A stretch of DNA of 32,631 bases from an uncultured Candidatus Saccharibacteria bacterium (lineage in GTDB: Bacteria > Patescibacteriota > Saccharimonadia > Saccharimonadales > Saccharimonadaceae), in the NCBI GenBank assembly GCA_947305705.1, contig CAMZEB010000010.1, forward strand, positions 1 through 32,631. Reading direction: 5' to 3'. This document shows positions 13,706 through 21,653 of the stretch, piece by piece; within the stretch, counting starts at the first letter, position 1, and each line of letters opens with the position of its first letter. The position numbers and the translations under genes are program-made. Under the pieces are notes generated by a model, which made no database searches, was not told the origin of the DNA, and saw only the letters and a program-made list of their open reading frames with translations.

Positions 13706-15696
13706 ATGTCGCCATTATCAAACATATTGTTTAATTCTTGGTTGGACTTTTCGCCATTATCATTTCTCATTTGTATCGAACCATCCTCCATCTTGACGGC
13801 CCTTTCGCCATTTTCTTCAGCTATTTTGTTATAGTTATCTTTTGCTTTTTGTTCGGCCGCAGCCTCAGATTCTTGACGTTTCTGGTCTTCTTCCATACGG
13901 TTGGTCTGTTTAGACGTATTCACTTCCTTGTTTTTTTCGTCGATGCCGCCCTTCGCCTCAGCCTGCTCGGAAACTTCTTTTACAGTTCTACCACTGCCGT
14001 CATTGCTTAACTCGTTAGTATCTTGTGCACCTACCTGAACATTAGAGTCTGGCGCGACAACCGGAGCAGTAGCAGTCTCAGCCACAGTTTCCTTCACGGC
14101 CGCCGTCGTTTCAGGCGCCGCCGCTTCGGTGCTGCCTGGGAATGGCGCCATCGTTGGCTTCACTTCCTCAACCGCATCAGTCTGCGGCTGAACGTCGACC
14201 GTTAGACCGTCAAGACCTTCTTCGACGATTTCCTGGACAAATGGAGCCTTCGTCTCCGGTTCTGGAGCTGGAGCAGTTGGAGTCGGTGCCTCTGGAGCTG
14301 GAGCAGTCGGAGTCGGTGCCTCTGGAGCTGGAGCAGTTGGAGTCGGTGCCTCTGGAGCTGGAGCTGGATTCTCTGGCTGTTCCGGCGTACCCTCATTAAT
14401 TGGCGTGCCTTCTGGCACCATCGGCTGGCAGCAATAGCGCCATTCACTACCATCAGCATTGTGTAGAATAACAACAAATCCTTCCTTCGTATTGCTAATC
14501 TCAATATCATCAAGATTAATCTTCGCCAAGAACGAACCGCCATTCTCGAAGGTGATCTTTAGAGCCTTCATATTATTTTCGTTCGTCTTCGTGTAGCAAG
14601 CGCCAGCGTCATCCATATTTTCGATATGGCTGTTATTGCTCTTATCGAAAATATAGTTGTTTTCGTATACGCCATTAAGGATAACTTCCTCAAACTTGGC
14701 GCCCTTTAGATTTTCAACCCACTCAGCAATAACCTTCTGCTGATCTTCCTCGGACATCTTTTCGCAAGCCTCTTCGCCAGCGCGAATCTTTCCTTCGCTA
14801 ATCCAGTCACTAAATAGACCAGCCTCTGCATTCGCATAAGCCATATACGTACCAGCCTGTTCGCGGTTCTCTGCGAACGCACTAGCTAGAAGCACGCGAT
14901 ATGCATCATCTTTGTTTGCAAGCTCATACTTGCCGTCTTTTTCGACGACTTCAACCTTGCCCTTGTTTATCAAATCGGCCATATAATCGCCAGCATTCAT
15001 CCAAGCATTGTGCGAAGATTTTCTTTCGATATTATTCCAATAATCATAGTTGTCTTGGAATCCGAGCTTTTCAAGATTCTCCTCATCTTCGGCCGTCGTT
15101 TCTTCTTCTGTTGAAGCTTCCGTTTCCGCTTCGGTTTCATCTTCGTTGTCCATCGACATTTCGGTAGAAACCATCGGCTCATTCGACTTATTATTCGAAC
15201 CGCTATTTGACATAAATGTAATCGCTGCTAAAGTCCCAGCTGCTAGTAGCAAGCCAGCACCAAATTTACGCAAACGCCTAAATCTGCGCTCTTTCTCAGC
15301 ATTTGCCGCAATGCCCGCCTCGCCAGTGTTCGTGTCGCTGCTGCCAGCCTCACCGCCAGCAACTGCGCCAGCTGCCGCGCCTACCGCAGCACCAGCCACA
15401 ACACCCGCAGCCGCACTATCGTCATCTTCAGGTTCATCCTCAGTCTTCGTTAATTCTTTTATGCGATTCGCCAAGTTTATCTTATCCTCGTCACTCCAGT
15501 CATAAACATCAAAAACATTCGTGATTGGCTTACCCATCGAATCCGCCGCATCAAAAACATTCGTGAAAGTACTACTATCTATTACTTCTAAAGCTTCTTT
15601 TACTTCGTTATTCTCTCCGCTCTCAGCACTCGGATCCATATCATTCCAAGCGCCGCTCTCGCTGCCGTTTGGCTTATTTGGAATATTCTCTGGCAT
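13702..15696 (-). CDS. Large single-pass membrane protein with proline-rich repeats, function unknown
   Basis: A 664-aa protein I do not recognise. Residues 1-95 are acidic, with a duplicated TNVFD phrase (residues 45-49 and 59-63). Residues 95-118 are a Gly/Ala zipper (AAAGVVAGAAVGAAAGAVAG). A basic patch (RRFRRLRK) precedes one membrane helix at about 145-162, giving N-inside, C-outside topology. Outside there is an acidic Glu/Thr stretch, a globular region of about 230 residues with four Cys (including YCCQP), three copies of APAPEAPTPT, and a long disordered Glu/Ala/Lys-rich tail. There is no catalytic motif, lipobox or sorting signal. It has a strong promoter with the shared CTAG motif. 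It may span or organise the envelope beside the LPKTG protein; this is inference from layout only. Confidence 0.85.
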   Translation of the reverse strand: MPENIPNKPNGSESGAWNDMDPSAESGENNEVKEALEVIDSSTFTNVFDAADSMGKPITNVFDVYDWSDEDKINLANRIKELTKTEDEPEDDDSAAAGVVAGAAVGAAAGAVAGGEAGSSDTNTGEAGIAANAEKERRFRRLRKFGAGLLLAAGTLAAITFMSNSGSNNKSNEPMVSTEMSMDNEDETEAETEASTEEETTAEDEENLEKLGFQDNYDYWNNIERKSSHNAWMNAGDYMADLINKGKVEVVEKDGKYELANKDDAYRVLLASAFAENREQAGTYMAYANAEAGLFSDWISEGKIRAGEEACEKMSEEDQQKVIAEWVENLKGAKFEEVILNGVYENNYIFDKSNNSHIENMDDAGACYTKTNENNMKALKITFENGGSFLAKINLDDIEISNTKEGFVVILHNADGSEWRYCCQPMVPEGTPINEGTPEQPENPAPAPEAPTPTAPAPEAPTPTAPAPEAPTPTAPAPEPETKAPFVQEIVEEGLDGLTVDVQPQTDAVEEVKPTMAPFPGSTEAAAPETTAAVKETVAETATAPVVAPDSNVQVGAQDTNELSNDGSGRTVKEVSEQAEAKGGIDEKNKEVNTSKQTNRMEEDQKRQESEAAAEQKAKDNYNKIAEENGERAVKMEDGSIQMRNDNGEKSNQELNNMFDNGDI
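14261..14364 (-). repeat. 30-bp in-frame tandem repeat, about 3.5 copies
   Basis: Units at 14261-14290, 14291-14320 and 14321-14350 plus a partial fourth encode APAPEAPTPT-type repeats. Units one and three are identical and unit two differs by one base (gcagtcgg against gcagttgg). This near-identity points to recent slippage or recombination, so copy number may vary between strains. Confidence 0.95.
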
Positions 15697-15727
15697 ACTC
15701 TTGTTTTTCCTGTTTATTTTTATATTC

Positions 15728-15748
15728 TTGACCTAATTTTGCTCCTAG
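15728..15748 (-). promoter_or_regulatory. Surface-gene motif CTAG-N9-TTAGGTCAA
   Basis: On the minus strand CTAGGAGCAAAATTAGGTCA begins at the last bases of the -10 box, exactly as in the BspA-like promoter. It is about 50% AT-rich spacer between two TAG half-sites. It could be a repressor or activator site. Confidence 0.5.
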
Positions 15749-15776
15749 TTTACCACAAGCATTTTCAAAAAGTCAA
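15747..15776 (-). promoter_or_regulatory. Promoter of the 664-aa membrane protein gene
   Basis: TTGACT (15771-15776), an 18-bp spacer and TAAACT (15747-15752) on the minus strand. The -35 context, CTTGACTTTTT, is the same as in the BspA-like promoter. Confidence 0.75.
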
Positions 15777-15793
15777 GTACTATTACAACATCA

Positions 15794-15832
15794 AAAAAGG
15801 ACCACCTTGCATTTTGCAAACCAGTCCTTTTT
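15794..15832 (-). terminator. Terminator downstream of the 90-aa protein gene
   Basis: On the minus strand AAAAAGGAC pairs with GTCCTTTTT, with an inner TTGCA/TGCAA stem. It lies about 115 nt after the stop at 15948. The gap 15833-15947 is AT-rich 3' UTR with purine-rich patches but no supportable gene. Confidence 0.85.
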
Positions 15833-15947
15833 GCTGCTACCTGAGTATTATTTTACATTCCTCTGTATCCTTATTTTAAAGTTAATGAACAATTTTTTAT
15901 CTTATAGGCTTCTCCTTTTTGTTTTTATTGTTTATCCGTCTCTATTA

Positions 15948-16220
15948 TTAGGCAGACAAATTACGAATGAAGTTCAAGATACCGCTACCGCGTTTCTGAT
16001 CGGCTTTCTCGCGCTCCTTACGCATTTTCTCGATCATTTCTTCCGTTTCTTTCGATACTTCTACCTTGCTGCTATCGTACTCGTCAGGCTCGATGCCACT
16101 TTCGTATTCAATTGCGCCATACATTTCCTGTTTTTCCTCTAATTCAGCTTCGCTATAATGCTCTTTTGCTGCTTCCGGTATCGCGAATTCGCTACTTCCC
16201 ATTTCGTATTTGTTTGCCAT
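15948..16220 (-). CDS. Small highly charged protein, function unknown
   Basis: A 90-aa protein (from MANKYEMGSSEF). The middle is acidic and Tyr-rich (YESGIEPDEYDSSK), followed by a probable coiled coil (SKETEEMIEKMRKEREKADQ) and a short amphipathic tail (GILNFIRNLSA). It has no signal peptide or membrane segment, so it is probably cytoplasmic. I chose this start because AAAGGA lies about 10 nt upstream. The frame stays open for 42 more codons that are very Lys-rich, but the only earlier ATG codons overlap or precede the -10 box (TAGGATG). The A-rich 95-nt leader is therefore more likely untranslated. It sits at the head of the surface block, in its own transcription unit. Confidence 0.7.
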   Translation of the reverse strand: MANKYEMGSSEFAIPEAAKEHYSEAELEEKQEMYGAIEYESGIEPDEYDSSKVEVSKETEEMIEKMRKEREKADQKRGSGILNFIRNLSA

Positions 16221-16317
16221 TTTTTGTTTTCCTTTCTTTTTTTGGCTAGTCTCCTTCCGATACCCTGGGAATTTGATTTTCTTTTTTGTGTTGGCTTTGT
16301 TTTGCTCAACTGTCTTC

Positions 16318-16346
16318 ATCCTATCACACTTATGCTTATTTGTCAA
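16318..16346 (-). promoter_or_regulatory. Promoter of the 90-aa protein gene
   Basis: Consensus TTGACA (16341-16346), a 17-bp spacer and TAGGAT (16318-16323) on the minus strand. This is the best -35 match in the window. It lacks the CTAG motif of the other surface-block promoters. Confidence 0.78.
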
Positions 16347-16418
16347 TAGTGTTTATGCTATATTTTTGAAAAATGTCAAAAATAACAGAGGTAGATTTGC
16401 CCTTGCAAAATCAAAAAA

Positions 16419-16452
16419 ATATTTCCACCGCCCTTCCAAGTCGTGGAAATAT
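16419..16452 (-). terminator. ileS terminator
   Basis: On the minus strand ATATTTCCAC and GTGGAAATAT pair around a 14-nt loop, followed by TTTTTTG. It begins about 20 nt after the ileS stop codon. Confidence 0.88.
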
Positions 16453-16472
16453 ATATCACAGTTAGACTAAAA

Positions 16473-19355
16473 TTAGGCTTTTTCCAAGCTAATCGTCACA
16501 TTCTGACCGTCGACTTTTACGATTTCATCGTACGCATAGTTGTCAGTCGTTAGTTCTACCGCCAACACTTCGTTTTTCAATGTCTCGACATAAGCCTCCG
16601 GCACTTCGCAAGATACGCTAAGTTTGATGCGATCATCAACATTTAGTTCAGCCTTCTTGCGTGCCGACTGAACAAAGCGAATCAACTCACGTACAAAGCC
16701 TTCCTCACGCAACTCCTCGGTCAATTTCTTATCAAGAGCAAGCGCCTTTCCGTGCTCAACCTTCTTCACGTTCACCTCTTCGGCAATAATCTGCTCGTAA
16801 AACTCGTCGAGCTTCTCGCCGCCATAAGTCAAACTTGCAAGCGGCTGACGCACCTTGATCTGACCAAACTCATCATTGCGGTCCATACGAATCGCAAGGC
16901 CATCAGTAATAATCGCGCGACAATCCGCCATCTTGTTAATAGCATCCTTATCAATTTTGCCCGCTGCCGGCCAATCCTGAAGATGAACACTCTCGCCGCC
17001 CATCATATTCTGCCAGAGTTCCTCTGCGAGGAATGGCGTAAATGGCGCCATAATTAGCGCGAGATAACTGAGCACATAGTGCAGAGTTTCATAAGCTTCC
17101 GCCTTATCACTGCCAGACTCAGACTTCCAGAAGCGGCGGCGACTGCGACGCACGAACCAGTTCGACAAATCATCTACAAACGGCAAAATACCACCGGTCG
17201 CGAGCGGAAGATTATACTTCTCCATACCATCCGTAATCTCATCGCGTAGCTGATAAAGGCGCGCTACAATCCAAGCGTCGAGCGGATTCTCGAGCTTCGT
17301 TGGCGCAACCAACTTGTCGCCCTTGAATTCCCAACCATCCACCTCGGCATACATCGTAAAGAAGTCATAGACGTTCCAAATCATCGTCAACTTACGCGCC
17401 GTATCAGAAACATCCTTGTCAATCAGCGCGAAATCCTCGCCAGCAAGCACTGGGCTCGAAAGCATCACGAAGCGAAGCGCATCTGCCGAATACTGATCCA
17501 TCAAAACATTCGGGTCAGTATAGTTGCCAAGAGACTTGCTCATCTTACGACCGTCATTACCAGCGAGCGTACCGGTCGTAATTACATTCTTGTAAGCACA
17601 TTCGCCAAAGAGCGCCGTATTTACCGCGTGAACATAGTAGAACCACGCACGCACCTGACCGACATATTCCACGATAAAGTCTGCTGGATAATTCGCCTCA
17701 AACTTCTCCTTGTTCTCGAATGGGTAATGAAGCTGCGCAAACGGCATCGAGCCAGATTCAAACCAACAGTCGAGCACCTTATCGACGCGCGTAAAATGCT
17801 CACCATCGATATCAAACTCAATCTCATCAACCCACGGACGGTGATAATCTTCAAGGCGCTTACCAGATAGCTCATAAAGTTCATCATAAGAACCGACCAC
17901 CTTGAGTGTGCCCTTATCGCCACGCCAAACCGGCATCGCCGTCGCCCAGAAGCGATCACGAGAGAGGTTCCAATCTGGCGCCTGCTCAATATTCTTTGCA
18001 AAGCGACCGTGCTTGAGGTGTTCTGGGAACCAGTTAATATCCTCATTTTTCTCGAGCATTAAAGGCTTGCTGCCTTCAATATCAAAGAACCAGCTTGGAA
18101 TCGCGCGATACATAATACGCTGTTTACTGCGCGGGTTAAACGGATATTCGTGCTTAATATACTCAATCTTCCAGATAACACCCTTTTCCTCTAGACATTT
18201 CGCAATGAACTTGTTTGCCGCCCAGACCTCGAGGCCATTCTCATCTGTATCGCGCACACCAATCTCGTGAAGCTTCTCTGCCCACTCTGGGAAATAGTAG
18301 CCGTTATCATCAATCGTATGGCGAGTTGGAATTTTATTCTTGCGCCCCAACGCAAAATCATCCTCACCATAAGCTGGCGCAATATGAACAATGCCCGTAC
18401 CATCTTCGGCGCTAACGAAATCAGCCGCCCAGACTTTATGCGCATTCTCGTCCTTCGCAATCTCATCGTCCATTACAAAGAGCGGCTCGTATTTCTTGCC
18501 AACCAGCTCCTTGCCTTTTACTGTGCTTTCTGGCGCCTTGTAAGCGTCGCCGAGCGCCTTCTCAGCCAATTTAGTACAAAGATATACCTTCTTGCCATCG
18601 AGATCATAGAGGCCGTATTCGAGCTTCTCTGACACGGCAAGCGCCATATTCGCAGGCAAGGTCCAAGGCGTCGTCGTCCAAGCCATAATATATTCATCAG
18701 AATCAGCAAGTTTAAAGAGAGTGAACGCACTCGGATCAGTCACGGTCTGATATGCATCATTATCCATCGTCACCTCTGCCTTAGAAACAGGGGTCGCAAA
18801 CTTCGTATCATACATCAAGACCTTTTCGCCTTCATAAATCTTACCCTTTTCATAAAGGGTCTTAAATGCCCACCAAACCGACTCCATGAAGTCCTTATTC
18901 ATAGTGCGATAGCAGTTGTCGAAGTCTACCCAGCGGCCAATGCGATCAATCGTACCACGCCAAGTCTCGGAGTTCGCCACCATCGACTCGCGCGCTTTAA
19001 TAATATAATCCTCGAGAGAAATCTTCGTGCCGATATCGCGGCGGTCAGTAATACCAAGCTGCTTCTCGACAAAATTCTCTGCTGGCAACCCGTGGCAATC
19101 CCAACCCCAACGGCGCTCAACGCGCTTACCGTTCATCGTCCAAAAACGTGGCACAGCATCCTTCACAACGGACGAAAGGAGAGTTCCGTGGTGCGGCATA
19201 CCCGTAATAAATGGAGGGCCGTCATAAAAAACGTACGAGTTCTTCGCATCACGATTATCGACCGACTTTTCAAAGGTTTTGTTTTTCTTCCAAAAATCGA
19301 CGAGTGCTTTTTCGTACTCACTCGCGCGACGTCGTTCACCATATTTATATTTCAT
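16473..19355 (-). CDS. ileS: Isoleucyl-tRNA synthetase
   Basis: A 960-aa class I synthetase that charges tRNA-Ile and edits misactivated valine. The HIGH-type motif is MPHHGT (residues 53-58) after GPPFITG. The editing domain includes AWTTTPWTLPAN (about 225-236). KMSKS is at 604-608 (DGRKMSKSLGNY). The HHG form, WGWDCHGLP and overall length resemble the eukaryotic-like type 2 IleS, a type often associated with natural mupirocin resistance. The site usually reading YPFCWR is YPFNPR here, and there is no C-terminal zinc finger. The start at 19355 follows AGGAG by 8 nt; the frame is open upstream but that sequence is the T-box leader. Expression should respond to uncharged tRNA-Ile. Confidence 0.98.
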   Translation of the reverse strand: MKYKYGERRRASEYEKALVDFWKKNKTFEKSVDNRDAKNSYVFYDGPPFITGMPHHGTLLSSVVKDAVPRFWTMNGKRVERRWGWDCHGLPAENFVEKQLGITDRRDIGTKISLEDYIIKARESMVANSETWRGTIDRIGRWVDFDNCYRTMNKDFMESVWWAFKTLYEKGKIYEGEKVLMYDTKFATPVSKAEVTMDNDAYQTVTDPSAFTLFKLADSDEYIMAWTTTPWTLPANMALAVSEKLEYGLYDLDGKKVYLCTKLAEKALGDAYKAPESTVKGKELVGKKYEPLFVMDDEIAKDENAHKVWAADFVSAEDGTGIVHIAPAYGEDDFALGRKNKIPTRHTIDDNGYYFPEWAEKLHEIGVRDTDENGLEVWAANKFIAKCLEEKGVIWKIEYIKHEYPFNPRSKQRIMYRAIPSWFFDIEGSKPLMLEKNEDINWFPEHLKHGRFAKNIEQAPDWNLSRDRFWATAMPVWRGDKGTLKVVGSYDELYELSGKRLEDYHRPWVDEIEFDIDGEHFTRVDKVLDCWFESGSMPFAQLHYPFENKEKFEANYPADFIVEYVGQVRAWFYYVHAVNTALFGECAYKNVITTGTLAGNDGRKMSKSLGNYTDPNVLMDQYSADALRFVMLSSPVLAGEDFALIDKDVSDTARKLTMIWNVYDFFTMYAEVDGWEFKGDKLVAPTKLENPLDAWIVARLYQLRDEITDGMEKYNLPLATGGILPFVDDLSNWFVRRSRRRFWKSESGSDKAEAYETLHYVLSYLALIMAPFTPFLAEELWQNMMGGESVHLQDWPAAGKIDKDAINKMADCRAIITDGLAIRMDRNDEFGQIKVRQPLASLTYGGEKLDEFYEQIIAEEVNVKKVEHGKALALDKKLTEELREEGFVRELIRFVQSARKKAELNVDDRIKLSVSCEVPEAYVETLKNEVLAVELTTDNYAYDEIVKVDGQNVTISLEKA

Positions 19356-19380
19356 TGCCCACATCTCCTTTCTATTGAAC

Positions 19381-19569
19381 AAAAAAATTCCAATTTTCAT
19401 TGGAACTCCTCGGAGCGGTACCATCCAATTTCTGAACTAACCTAGCTCAGCTCTCATTTCTTCCCTCACGCGGACTCACGAATGGTTCTACTCGACTCGT
19501 CTACTCGCAGTTATAAAGACGCGTCTTTCTTCCATTAGCTCGCAGCTGATGACTGCTCAAACGCTTTAT
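19381..19569 (-). promoter_or_regulatory. T-box leader riboswitch of ileS
   Basis: The T-box sequence TGGATGGTACCGC lies at 19415-19427 (minus strand). Its UGGU bulge is complementary to the ACCA end of tRNA-Ile. The terminator TTCCAAT-GAAA-ATTGGAA plus seven T is at 19381-19405. The upstream ATTGGA (19424-19429) can instead pair with TCCAAT, the 5' arm of the terminator, giving a mutually exclusive antiterminator. The upstream ~110 nt can fold into a stem I. An ATC triplet in the segment GCAGTCATCAGCTGC is one candidate specifier, not proven. Uncharged tRNA-Ile should favour read-through. Confidence 0.9.
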
Positions 19570-19575
19570 GCAAAA

Positions 19576-19605
19576 ATTATACCACATTTATTCAAAGCGC
19601 AACAA
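19576..19605 (-). promoter_or_regulatory. Promoter of the ileS T-box leader
   Basis: TTGTTG (19600-19605), an 18-bp spacer and TATAAT (19576-19581) on the minus strand. It starts just past the stop of the thioredoxin-fold gene and gives a leader of about 215 nt before the ileS ATG. Confidence 0.78.
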
Positions 19606-19621
19606 GCATTATCTTTTTTTA

Positions 19622-19894
19622 TTACTGATTCATCAAATAGTAGTTCACGTCATCGATTCGTGGCAGGCTCGGGTTCATCCCCCGCCATTCTTGGAGCAAT
19701 TTTCCTTCATCGTCGAATGCTAAAATTGTCGGGTATTCTACTACGTCATAAGTCCGGCATATACTCTCACCGTCTGGCGAATCCGGGCTAAAGCTTTCCG
19801 GCGCCTTGCCAGTCCTGTGCTCAAAATCTCTCAGCCACTCAATGACTGTTCGTGCGTAATCCGATTCTTCACGCCAAATAATTACCACCCGCAT
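19622..19894 (-). CDS. Thioredoxin-fold protein lacking the CXXC motif
   Basis: A 90-aa protein. VVIIWREESDYARTVIEWLRDF matches strand one and helix one of a thioredoxin fold, and VVEYPTILAFDDEGKLLQEW matches the cis-Pro loop and the following beta hairpin. At the place where CXXC should be, it reads WREESDY. Only one Cys (in SICRTYDV) is present, so it cannot be a normal dithiol oxidoreductase. It may be a structural or binding variant, or use the single Cys in mixed disulfides. It follows nrdR with 5 nt between and its AAGGAG lies inside the end of nrdR, so the two are co-translated. A link to ribonucleotide reductase redox supply is tempting but unproven. Confidence 0.75.
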   Translation of the reverse strand: MRVVIIWREESDYARTVIEWLRDFEHRTGKAPESFSPDSPDGESICRTYDVVEYPTILAFDDEGKLLQEWRGMNPSLPRIDDVNYYLMNQ

Positions 19895-19899
19895 ATTTT

Positions 19900-20373
19900 T
19901 TACTCCTTTTTTGCTGCTTTCTTTTTCATTCGCTCTCGCTGTTCAGCGATACTGCGTTCCAAATCATCAAGTGATTTAAATTCCTTAAAGACACTCGCGA
20001 AGCGTACATACGCCATCTCATTCGTATCGGCAAGCACCTCTAGTATCGTCTCACCAATCAGGCTCGAAGGAACCTCATCCTTGCCCGCATCATAAATACG
20101 CTCCTCGACAGAGTCCACCACATATTGCACATCAAGGTCGCTATTAAAATACTTCCCGACCGAGTTGCGCACCGCCTTCATCAGCTTATCTCTATCAAAA
20201 GCCTCGCGCGCACCAGATCGCTTGCGCACCATCATTCCTGGGCGCTCAATCCGTTCGTAAGTAGTGAAACGATGCTTACCATCAAGAGACACTCGTCTCC
20301 TTCGTATCATCGTGCCGTCTTGCGACTCACGACTCTCAATAACTTTGCTTTCGCCAATTTTGAGATGGCTCAT
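19900..20373 (-). CDS. nrdR: NrdR-like transcriptional regulator without its zinc ribbon cysteines
   Basis: A 157-aa protein, normal NrdR length. NrdR represses ribonucleotide reductase genes when its ATP-cone senses dATP/ATP. Seen here: SKVIESR, IRRRRVSLDGKHRFTTYERIE (the DNA-binding ribbon region), the ATP-cone VRKRSGAREAFDRDKLMKAV, and VPSSLIGETILEVLADTNEMAYVRFASV. Normal NrdR starts with CPxC and has a second CxxC after RRRR. Here the start reads MSHLKIGES and the second pair reads S-L-D-G. The whole protein has no cysteine. AAGGAGG 6 nt before the ATG fixes the start, so no zinc ribbon is hidden upstream. DNA binding must be zinc-independent, rely on other ligands, or be lost. It lies 11 nt after ftsZ. 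Confidence 0.92.
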   Translation of the reverse strand: MSHLKIGESKVIESRESQDGTMIRRRRVSLDGKHRFTTYERIERPGMMVRKRSGAREAFDRDKLMKAVRNSVGKYFNSDLDVQYVVDSVEERIYDAGKDEVPSSLIGETILEVLADTNEMAYVRFASVFKEFKSLDDLERSIAEQRERMKKKAAKKE

Positions 20374-20384
20374 CCCGCCCCTCC

Positions 20385-21620
20385 TTAATCTTTATTCTTT
20401 TTGCGGCGCCTCAAGATAGCTGGAATATCACTGTCATCATCTTCGTCATCGTTACGAATCTGATCCCACATATTAACATTGCTGTCGTTTGTAAACGAAG
20501 CAGAAGCTGACGTTTCTGGCTGAATCGGAGCATTATCGACTGGCGCCATATTCTGAACAGGGTCAGCCGCCGCCTGAGTTGGCGCAGCTGCAGTATCATT
20601 CGTTGAAGAATAGCTACTCGTGAAGCTGTCCTGATTTGCGCGTGGGTCATCACCATAGTATTGCGAATCAAATCCAGTTGCCACGACAGTAATGATAATC
20701 TCGTCTTCAAGCTCTGGGCGAATCGATGCACCCCAAATAATGTTTGCATCTGGAGCAACACTTGCTGTAATCAAATCAGCTGCTTCCTGAATCTCTGCCA
20801 TCGTGACATCATAACCACCGACAACCGAAATAAGTACGCCGCGTGCGCCATCAATCGACACCTCAATAAGTGGAGATTCGATCGCCTGTTGCGCTGCAAT
20901 CGTTGCACGGTTTTCACCAGAAGCCGTACCGATACCCATCAATGCTGAACCAGCATCTTTCATAATCGTCTTAACATCAGCAAAGTCCAAGTTGATCAAA
21001 GCATTCTCGTCTGTGATGAGCTCAGAAATACCCTGAACACCCTGACGAAGCACATCATCAGCAATGCGGAAAGTCTCGTTTAGTGGAGTACGAGCATCAA
21101 TCGTCTGGAGAAGGCGATCGTTAGGAATTGTAATAAGTGCATCGACATTGCGTGCAAAATGCTCAATTGCCCAATCAGCATTCGCTTTGCGCTTGACGCC
21201 TTCAAACGAGAACGGTTTCGTAACGACACCGACCGTCAAAATGTCTTGCTTGCGTGCCTCTTCGGCAACAATATAACTTGCACCAGAACCAGTACCACCA
21301 CCAGCACCGAAGGTCACAAAGCACATATCGGCACCCGCCAAAGCGTTGCGAATATCTTCACGACTCTCCTCGGCAGCACGTTCGCCAACCGTCGGATCAG
21401 CACCCGCACCGAGACCATTGGTTGTCTCGTGGCCAAGATGGACCTTTACGTCCGCCTTTGAATTGTGCAAAGCTTGCGCATCGGTGTTCATCGCGATAAA
21501 TTCGACGCCAGTCAAACCAGCCTCGCGCATACGGTTAACAGCAGAACCGCCGGCGCCGCCGACACCAATAACTTTGATACTAGCTGTACTCTCCACCTCG
21601 CTCGGTTTTAATTCGGGCAT
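20385..21620 (-). CDS. ftsZ: Cell division protein FtsZ
   Basis: A 411-aa tubulin-like GTPase that polymerises into the division ring. It shows [17 protein letters not shown], the tubulin signature in [12 protein letters not shown], the T7 loop region [22 protein letters not shown], and the S7-S9 strands. A Thr/Ala/Gln-rich linker of about 70 residues leads to the conserved C-terminal peptide [14 protein letters not shown] that binds FtsA. The start is ATG at 21620, behind GGAGG; the frame also opens at a GTG four codons earlier, inside the Shine-Dalgarno region. It has its own promoter in the 74-nt gap after ftsA. The order ftsA-ftsZ is the normal bacterial one. Confidence 0.99.
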   Translation of the reverse strand: MPELKPSEVESTASIKVIGVGGAGGSAVNRMREAGLTGVEFIAMNTDAQALHNSKADVKVHLGHETTNGLGAGADPTVGERAAEESREDIRNALAGADMCFVTFGAGGGTGSGASYIVAEEARKQDILTVGVVTKPFSFEGVKRKANADWAIEHFARNVDALITIPNDRLLQTIDARTPLNETFRIADDVLRQGVQGISELITDENALINLDFADVKTIMKDAGSALMGIGTASGENRATIAAQQAIESPLIEVSIDGARGVLISVVGGYDVTMAEIQEAADLITASVAPDANIIWGASIRPELEDEIIITVVATGFDSQYYGDDPRANQDSFTSSYSSTNDTAAAPTQAAADPVQNMAPVDNAPIQPETSASASFTNDSNVNMWDQIRNDDEDDDSDIPAILRRRKKNKD

Positions 21621-21653
21621 ATGCTCCTCCACTTTTCAAAAATACTTACCTAG

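Noticed and set aside
15833-15947. Possible small gene in the gap after the 90-aa protein gene
   Set aside because: Shine-Dalgarno-like purine patches are present but are followed only by an immediate ATG-TAA or no start; it is best treated as 3' UTR.
16221-16346. Lys-rich N-terminal extension of the 90-aa protein
   Set aside because: Earlier ATGs overlap or precede the -10 box TAGGAT; the A-rich stretch is better read as an untranslated leader, though not excluded.
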